Assembly (NCBI GenBank): GCA_003971905.1
Contig: RSEE01000024.1
Coordinates: 372,001-436,000, forward strand
DNA from: Moniliella sp. 'wahieum'
Lineage: Eukaryota > Basidiomycota > Moniliellomycetes > Moniliellales > Moniliellaceae
DNA length: 64,000 nt
Reading direction: 5' to 3'
Under the pieces are notes generated by a model that saw nothing but the letters and a program-made list of their open reading frames with translations, ran no database searches and was not told the DNA's origin. Below are positions 58,001 to 64,000 of the stretch, piece by piece. The translations under genes were made by a program, and so were the position numbers. The stretch's first letter is position 1. Each line of letters begins with the position of its first letter.

Positions 58001-58093
58001 TTTGCGCCGGCGACGAAGGACAAGGCGTCGGAGCTGGTGATCAAGGACCCCAAGCTGCCGCTCACGGCCGACTGGGAGCTGCGGCTGGCGTAG
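55066..58093 (+). CDS. ROT2: Glucosidase II alpha subunit, GH31 (ER glycoprotein trimming)
   Basis: Removes the two inner glucoses from N-glycans in the ER lumen and so governs lectin-chaperone cycles. Exons 55066-56442 and 56534-58093 are joined in phase 0 (GRK-LVIILDPHLKR), giving 978 aa with a fully intact frame. A cleaved signal peptide (MLVPWSAVAAALAMLAAVPSAEA) is followed by KKCDQSSFCRRLR (family N terminus), the N-terminal GH31 beta domain, and the catalytic barrel with WLDIEYSKDHMYGVWD, nucleophile Asp at about residue 547 in WNDMSEP, and acid/base Asp at about residue 627 in WTGDNMGDW. IQMPFFRAHAHIDTKRREPYLF and the C-terminal beta domains follow. No ER-retention tetrapeptide is present, as expected, because the beta subunit carries it. 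The leader before the ATG is a CCCATC hexamer run (55000-55045). Confidence 0.97.
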
Positions 58094-59663
58094 TGGTCTG
58101 TGCGCAGCACAGACTGAATCGCATTGCGTCGTTTCGGATAGCAGCGGGGACTCAGGACGAGTGGTGGCAGCCGACGCGTAGGTGGTGCGTTTCAACATAG
58201 CACGTGTGACATGTGGCCTGCGGCCTGGAATTGTCGATTGGGAAGCGCCAGCGGCGCACGGGCCACCGCGCCGCCCTACTCCGACCGGCTCGGGGCCGCC
58301 GCAGCCACGCCGGGCCAGGCACAGACGCAGTGTCGGTGCGGCCCAGCCGAGCCGGATGCGGCAGGCACTGTGCCAGTGCTGCGCTCTGGCGGATTGATGG
58401 GGCACGGCAGAGAGAGCTAGTGCGCTCGGTTGGCCTCGCGCTGCGTACGTTGCGGCCACTCAACGCACTCCACGTGGAGGCCCCACACGCACGTACCACA
58501 GGGGGCGCGGGGTAATCCACATGTGGCGGCTGCCCCACCCCGCCACCCCCCGCTTTCCCAGGCACCCCACCTGAATGATTGATGATTCCTTCCCGTCGGA
58601 CTCGTCTTGGGGCTCCATTCCACTCTCTGCCTGTCACATGTCCCACCGCCCATGCCACACGTCTCCTCTTCGGCGCTTCTTCGGCCGCCGGCCCCAACGC
58701 TGCGATGGTGCGCCGGTGTGGGTGCGCCGGTTGCCGTGCCTTGCCGCGTCCCCGCGCACGGCAGACACCGGCTACACGAGAGGGGCGTGGAGTGCGTGCC
58801 CGCTTCCAAGTGGGACACTCGTAGTCGGCCTCTTCGGCCGCCTGCCTCTGCCCACTGCCCCCTCCCCCTGTCTTGGTCTCAAATATGCTCACAAAATAAG
58901 CTGGGGCGGGTAATCATCGATCGTCGATCGTCGACCATCCGGTACCCGGCCCAAGCGCCAGAATGATGCCGGTGTACTGGCAGCGTAGCTTTTGGGATGC
59001 GAGAGTGGGTTGGTGGGGGGGCATGTGCAATGTCTGCCTGTCTGCCTCCTGCCTGCCCGCCAGTACCGGCAGTGCGGCAGTGCGCTCGACCAGCGCATCA
59101 TCGACATCATCTCCGCTTCGGCTGCGCACAGGAGCGCATCCGCTCTGCCAAGTGCCAGTGCAGCTGCTGGCCCATCCATCCTTAGGCCTTACTAGCCTTA
59201 CTCTTCATCTCCGCATCGCTCCCACGCGCACGCCAATAGCACGTCCGCATTGGCCAGCCGAGCGACGCAGGAGGACGCAGGCCAAGCCCAGCCTTGCTCT
59301 CCTATCCCGACTGGCTCTCCTCGCCGCACTCGCACATCGCCCCGCTTTGTCCTGCCTGCGTTTCACCCTTCACCCTGCCTTCCCCTTAGGCCTTAGGGTT
59401 CTTCGTCATTCATTAATCGTCCCGGCTCAGCAACCGCTACGGTGCGCCCCCACTCCGCCACCAAAAGCTTCCCCAGCGCAGTCGCTACCCACTAGTCACT
59501 AGTCACCTGGCCAGTCACCTGACATGTCACATGACATCATCCACCCCACGTGCTGCCCCCCCCCCCCCCGGCTATTTAAACCCCCGCGTGGGCCCAGTGT
59601 AGCACCTAGAAGCCTTTCCTCCCTCCCGTCCCCCATCCCCCATCCCACATCCCACATCCCACC
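58094..59663. promoter_or_regulatory. Intergenic region between glucosidase II and the SET gene
   Basis: 1.57 kb without a supported gene. Near the right end there are TCA-CTAG units (59490-59506), a CACGTG E-box (59547-59552), a run of about 14 C (59556-59569), a TATTTAAA box (59573-59580) and a CATCCCA heptamer run (59630-59662). The E-box and TATA-like box lie 84-117 bp upstream of the SET-protein ATG and are the most promoter-like elements in the window. Confidence 0.6.
59490..59506. repeat. Heptamer array TCA-CTAG
   Basis: ACTAG-TCA-CTAG-TCA: one full TCA-CTAG-TCA unit plus a preceding ACTAG half unit. Lies within 175 bp of the SET-gene ATG, followed by TGACATGTCACATGACA at 59520. Confidence 0.75.
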
Positions 59664-60325
59664 ATGTCTGCTGTTGCCACCGCTCCCGCCCTGCACCTGT
59701 CCAACGGCGACGGGGACAAGGCCAAGGCTGCCTACGCGCCCACCCACCCCGGTGTGTTCCAAGTCGAGTTCCAGCCGGGCGCATACAACTCGTCCCTCGT
59801 CGCCCAACGCGACTTTGCCCCCGGCGAAACGATTGCGACCTTGGCCCATGCCCAGCCTACTTCGACCGTGCGCTACTCCTCGGTCCAGGTGAGCGAAACG
59901 AAGCACATTGAGTTGCACAGCGAGTACGTTCGTTTTCTTTTCTTTTCTTTTAGGGTTAGGTCTTTCCTTTCCTTTCCTCCCTTTAGACCGTGGCGTGCTG
60001 ACACGCTCCTCGTACCCCCACCTCCAGTTTGTTGTACTGCAACCACTCGTGTGTGCCCAACGTGCACTTTGATGTATCGTCGCCGAGCCAGGCCGAGTGG
60101 AAGGTGGTTGCGCTGCAGCCGATTCAGCACGGCGATGCACTCAGCTTCTTTTACCCTTCGACCGAGTGGGAGATGGACCAACCATTTGCCTGCCAGTGCG
60201 GCCATCCTACCTGCCTAGGCACCATTCGTGGCGCCAAGTTCATCCCAACCAACGTCCTCCTCGGAGGCCGCTTCGCCATCAACGATCATATCCGCCGTTT
60301 GAAGCAGGCGCAGGACCAGGCCTGA
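59664..60325 (+). CDS. Small SET-domain protein with post-SET cysteine motif
   Basis: Putative protein-lysine methyltransferase-like protein of 185 aa. Exons are 59664-59923 and 60028-60325 (donor GTACGT, acceptor CAG), joined at an Asp codon. The N-terminal part (FQVEFQPGAYNSSLVAQRDFAPGETIATL) is the start of a SET fold. Exon 2 opens with LLYCNHSCVPNVHFDV, the NHSCxPN cofactor/active-site motif, then GDALSFFYPSTEWEM and the post-SET CQCGHPTCLG with FACQ before it. There is no pre-SET or SET-I insert, so the protein is minimal. Such short SET proteins are common in fungi, and their substrate, often not a histone, is unknown. The frame is intact and the promoter has TATTTAAA 84 bp upstream. 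Confidence 0.85.
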
Positions 60326-61361
60326 CGCGCTGGTCCTGACGCCCCCTCCAGCTGAAGCGATACATCCCAAGCCAACTTCGTTCATGGGATCGAATCGAAT
60401 CGAATCGGATCGGATCATATCGCCCCGGATCCCATCGGATCTGTTTCTTCCTCCAATTGCACCATACCATTGCACCTTCTTGCGTCTCTATAGCATTCTT
60501 GCCCCCTTCTCCTAACTAACTCACTCCGCCCGTTCACGCGTTAACGTTTAACGTTTAACACGTTTAACCCCCTTGCTCCCTTGGAACTCTACCCTTGCCT
60601 TGCTACCCACTACCGGGCGTCGAGTCTGTCGACCCCTCTTGAGGACGCGGGTGCGACGGCACAGCCGACGACCTTCCAGTCCGGGTCCACAGCCGCTCGT
60701 TCCCCCACTCTAACCCACTCACTTATCGCGCGCTACCCAATCTACCACTCGCCTCGGCTCTGGGTCCCAGCGCCCACCGCACGAGCGCACAAGCCAGCCG
60801 ATATCCAGACTCAACCGAGAAAAAAAAAAGTTTCGTAGAACCCCCCATCCATCGCCCACGCGCGGTCCAACGTGCCGAGCTGGCGCGGCAGAAAAACGGG
60901 GCAGGGATCAGGGAGAAGGAGCAAGGAGCAAGGAATGGGGAGTAGGGAGTAGGGAGTAGGGAGCAAGGAGCAAGGAACCAGCGCCCGTCGGGCGCTCACT
61001 ACGAACAAGGCAGAACTGGAACGGCAGGGTTGGGCAAGTGCGGGGGAAAGGCAGGGTACCAGGGCAAGGCTGGTGCCGTGGTGAAAGTGAAAGCGTACCA
61101 GCCACGCGGCCCAGAAAGACACGATGCATGATGAGATCTGGGAGGATAAGAGGGTGGGTGCACGAGGGGACGGAAGGAAAAAGTCGAGTGGGTAGCAGAG
61201 GTACGTCAATATCGTACACTGAGATCGCTCACTGATCGCTGATCGGCGTGCGGTGGGAACCGCCACTGCTCCCCCCCCGTTCCCGCTTTCGATCTGAATC
61301 TGAAGACCTTGGACCCTCGACCTTGGACCATCAACCCTGGACCGTCCTTGCCCATGCAACC
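60326..61361. other. Intergenic region between convergent SET and F-BAR genes
   Basis: 3' flanks of both genes. It contains GAATC/GGATC runs (60385-60420), a TTAACGT run (60540-60570), a run of about 10 A (60822-60831) and a GGGAGTA/GGAGCAA heptamer run (60915-60975). No gene is seen. Confidence 0.5.
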
Positions 61362-63859
61362 TCAAACCAAGAGCGAGCAAAAGTTAGAAGGGAACAAGTT
61401 AGCTCCAGGCCGACGCCTTGCTTCGTCCATCAACTCGCCCTTCCACCACCCGTCCGGGGGGTACTCCGTCACCGCAATAATGTCTCCTTCCGTAAACGAA
61501 AACTCCGCATCCGTCGTCGCCGTATAATCAAACATGGCCTTGACGTAAAACTGCACCGGAAGCCCTTCGTCCGTCAACTTGCCCGTCAACGAAACTGGCG
61601 CCGCCGCTTCCACGGGCGCAGGTGCAGCCGCGGGCGCGGGTGCAGGCGCAGCCACGAGCTGTGGCTCAGCCTGCGGCGTAGTCTGCCAGTACGGCTGCGC
61701 GGCCGCAGCGGGGGCAGAGGTATACTGTGCGGCGGAAGGCGCAGGCGCCGGGGCTGGAGCTGGAGCCACAGAAGGAGTTGCGGCAGGGGCAGGGGCGGGA
61801 GCAGGGGCAGGAGCAGGGGCAGGGGCAGAAACTGGAACCGGTGCTGGAGCCGGAGCCGAAGCTGGAGGGAAAGAGGACTGAGGCGAAGAAGACCAATTGG
61901 AAGCAGGTTCGTTGTGGAGCTGCATGCCGGACATGCGTTGGTAATCGCGCATGTACTGCGTCGCCGGAGACGGCTGCAACGCGTCGGGCGACGAAGCAGG
62001 GGGGTGTTGCGAGGCAGTATGGAACAGAGGCGGCGTCGGCTCGTGCGGCTCGTGCGGCTCGTGTTGCTCGTGCGCAAAGGGGTTGGGCATCGTGGTAGGG
62101 TCGTGCACAGCGCCCGGTACGCCCTGCGGCGGGTGCCCGGCCACCTCGGACGCCTGCCCAGGGTGGGGCGGCGTATCGCCCTTGGCCGCTTGCAAACCAC
62201 GTAGCGCGGCCGCCAACCGGTCTTCCACTGGCACGTGGTCCGCCTGTGCCCCAGCCGGAGGGGGCGACTGGGCCGCGGTGGGGTGGTGCGAAGTGACCGG
62301 TGCGGGCTCAGGGACTGTGCTGGAGTACAGAGCGGTGGGAGCCTTGGGTGCCGAAGCGTGCCAGGGGGAGGAGGCGGACGGAGAAGAGGTGGAAGCGCGG
62401 TTGGTGGGCGCTAGCGCTTGCGCTGCAGGCGATGCCGACGCCCACTGGCCAGGGGCAGGACTAGAAGTGGGGCCCGGGACCATGGAGTCTTCCGGTCCAT
62501 TGCTGGGGACCATCACGGGGGAGGAGTACAGCCCATCCGCCTCACTTGGCCCTGGTTGGGTGTGCGGCGGGTGGGGGGAGGGGATAGCACTGCCAGCAAG
62601 CACGCCCGGCCCGCGTGCAAACGCAGCCGCATCCTTGGTGGGCGTTGCCGGCGGCATCTCACCCGGCACAACGGGAGGGTGGGAGACAGGTGCAGGCGTC
62701 GCGTCTGCAGCTGCGGGGTCGTGCGCAGGCGCCTGGGGTGGAGGCCGCTTGGACACACGGGAGAACTGGGCGACGCGATAGGGCGTTCGCGAGTTGGGGG
62801 CATGCCCTTCGGCAAAATTGACGAATTCGGGCGGGTCGAAGATCATATTGCCCGTCCCGCGTTCCGCCACAAAGTTGGCCGAATCACGAGCTGCATCGGA
62901 AGCCTTAAAGGCATCAAATAAATCCTGGCAGGCATTGTCGTCCTCCACACAGGCCTCGGCTACTGCATTAATGTACCGCCAACAGTTCTGCTTGATAAAC
63001 TCGATCCGCTCCTCGTCTTGGTCTTGCGCTTGGTCCAGGAACGCCTTCCACTCCCGATTCCAGTTGTGGGTCGCGCTCTGGACCACCTTGGTGTACTGGC
63101 GATAATCGCGCTCGGTCGCCACCACGTCCGCGCTTGGCCTTTTCCAGCTTGGCCTCGGTGCGTTCCAAGTCGCGACCCTGCACCAGGGTCATTTGGGCAG
63201 TAAAGGTGTTGACCTTACCGCACTCGGATTGGTACTTGTCCCGCGCACGGTCCAGCATGGCAACTTGGGTGCGTTTGCTGTGGACCATCTTGGCGATCGC
63301 ATCGAGCGAGGAGGTGCGGAAGGCAGCTTGGGCTTGCTGAAACTGAGCCACGTCGTTGGACAACGGGCCTTTCAGTTCTTCGGCCACGGCGGCATGGGTC
63401 TGGGCCATGTGCTCCGTCTCCTGCTGCAGGGTTGCGAGCGCAGCAGCAATATGGCTGGTAAGGGCAAATTGGTCAGCCGTCAACGTCTCCATCGATCACA
63501 GAGGGAGGAGGGGAATGGCCCAAGCCAAGCACGTACCCAGTTTCGTCCTGGCCAATCGGCGTCCGGGCCAGCTTGGACATGGCCTTGGCATACTCGGCTT
63601 CGATCGCTGCGCGGTTCTTGTAGTAATTGCGCAGGTCATCGAGTGTTTTGGCAGTATCCTTGACGCGGCGGATGATGGTGTCGTAGCCGCGGTCGCCTCC
63701 GCCCTGGATGACGAGAGGGATGGTCAGTATGCCGTGGGCGGAAAGGGCTAGGCGGGGGGGAGGGACGCACCCAGAAGTTGTTGGCGAAGGTGCCGTCGCG
63801 CTGTCCGCCGGGGGGGGCGGGTGGGGGGCGGGCGTGGGACCGCTCTGGGCAGCATCCAT
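61362..63859 (-). CDS. F-BAR and SH3 domain protein (Cdc15/Imp2/Hof1-like), frame broken
   Basis: Membrane-bending scaffold of the contractile ring and septum. Exon 1 (63859-63771) leads to DGTFANNFW at the FCH start; an intron with donor GTGCGT (about 63704-63770) joins to GGGDRGYDTIIRRVKDTAKTL. The F-BAR continues through NYYKNRAAIEAEYAKAM, LTSHIAAALATLQQETEHM and VVQSATHNWNREWKAFLDQ to YINAVAEACVEDDNACQ. A very long Pro/Ala/Ser-rich region with an HEPHEPHEP repeat and (AP)n runs follows. The C-terminal SH3 domain is VKAMFDYTATTDAEFSFTEGD, GWWKGE and LFPSNF. Frame breaks are at a C8 run just after the start, near 63490-63530 at the second exon junction, and near 63120. The large central and C-terminal part (61362-63125) is intact. 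Length is about 800 aa. Confidence 0.88.
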
Positions 63860-64000
63860 GGTCGCGGCGGTGGCGCTGGCGGTGGCGATGGCGATAGCAG
63901 GTGGTGGTGGGGGGGCGTGAGTTGACGAGTGATGTGCGATGCATGAGGTGCCAACAGGTGGTGGGTGATAGGGATGGGTGATGGGTGATGCCGATGGCCT
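63860..64000. promoter_or_regulatory. Upstream region of the F-BAR gene (window end)
   Basis: 141 bp of leader/promoter with GATGGGTGATG and TGATAGGGATGGGTGATG repeats; cut by the window end. Confidence 0.4.

Noticed and set aside
61579..62781. Plus-strand Gly/Ala/Cys-rich open frames
   Set aside because: They are mirror frames of the Ala/Pro repeats in the F-BAR protein, which has clear domain motifs on the minus strand.
1..64000. Programmed translational frameshifting as the cause of all frame breaks
   Set aside because: Break sites share no common slippery motif or following stop codon, many are at homopolymers, and tubulin and other essential genes are affected in only some members; a base-loss artefact is simpler. 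Kept as an alternative in the findings.

Overview
The window is GC-rich nuclear DNA of a fungus, almost certainly a basidiomycete; Ustilaginomycotina is my best guess but is not proven. The reasons are short introns of about 50-220 bp with GTRNGT donors and CAG/TAG acceptors, intron-bearing tRNA genes, and typical fungal protein families: Zn2Cys6 regulators, SUR7/PalI, a Cdc15-type F-BAR protein, a Leu5-type carrier and a fungal sirtuin.

Layout. 1-7.8 kb is gene-dense: a Zn2Cys6 regulator (minus, cut by the window edge), a DNAJC8-like splicing co-chaperone, the class III PI3-kinase VPS34, a tRNA-Lys and a sirtuin. 7.8-24.2 kb is a gene desert interrupted only by a CENP-B/psq-type helix-turn-helix gene at 10.7-12.2 kb. 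The desert holds an LTR-like element, a probable retroelement endonuclease relic, an inverted dispersed repeat and many short tandem arrays. A tRNA-Arg closes it on the right. 24.6-37 kb carries an L-type cargo lectin, a PP2A B56 subunit, beta-tubulin, an eIF4B-like factor and a CoA-carrier-like mitochondrial protein. 37-41.6 kb is a second desert. 41.6-63.9 kb carries a second Zn2Cys6 regulator (paralogue of the first), a SUR7/PalI membrane protein, CFT1/CPSF-A, an unknown gene, glucosidase II alpha, a small SET protein and an F-BAR/SH3 protein.

The genes are general housekeeping functions: mRNA processing, translation, ER glycoprotein quality control, cytoskeleton and septation, and membrane traffic. 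They do not form one metabolic cluster.

Two features stand out. First, the non-coding DNA is littered with tandem 7-bp arrays built on the scheme TGA + palindromic tetranucleotide + TGA. Twelve of the sixteen possible tetranucleotide palindromes are used, and some arrays change palindrome without losing the 7-bp phase. I know of no described family that explains this. Second, at least ten conserved genes contain one or more small frame breaks, mostly single missing bases and often in homopolymers. This looks like an error-prone consensus rather than decay, so several coding ranges below are envelopes, not clean reading frames.
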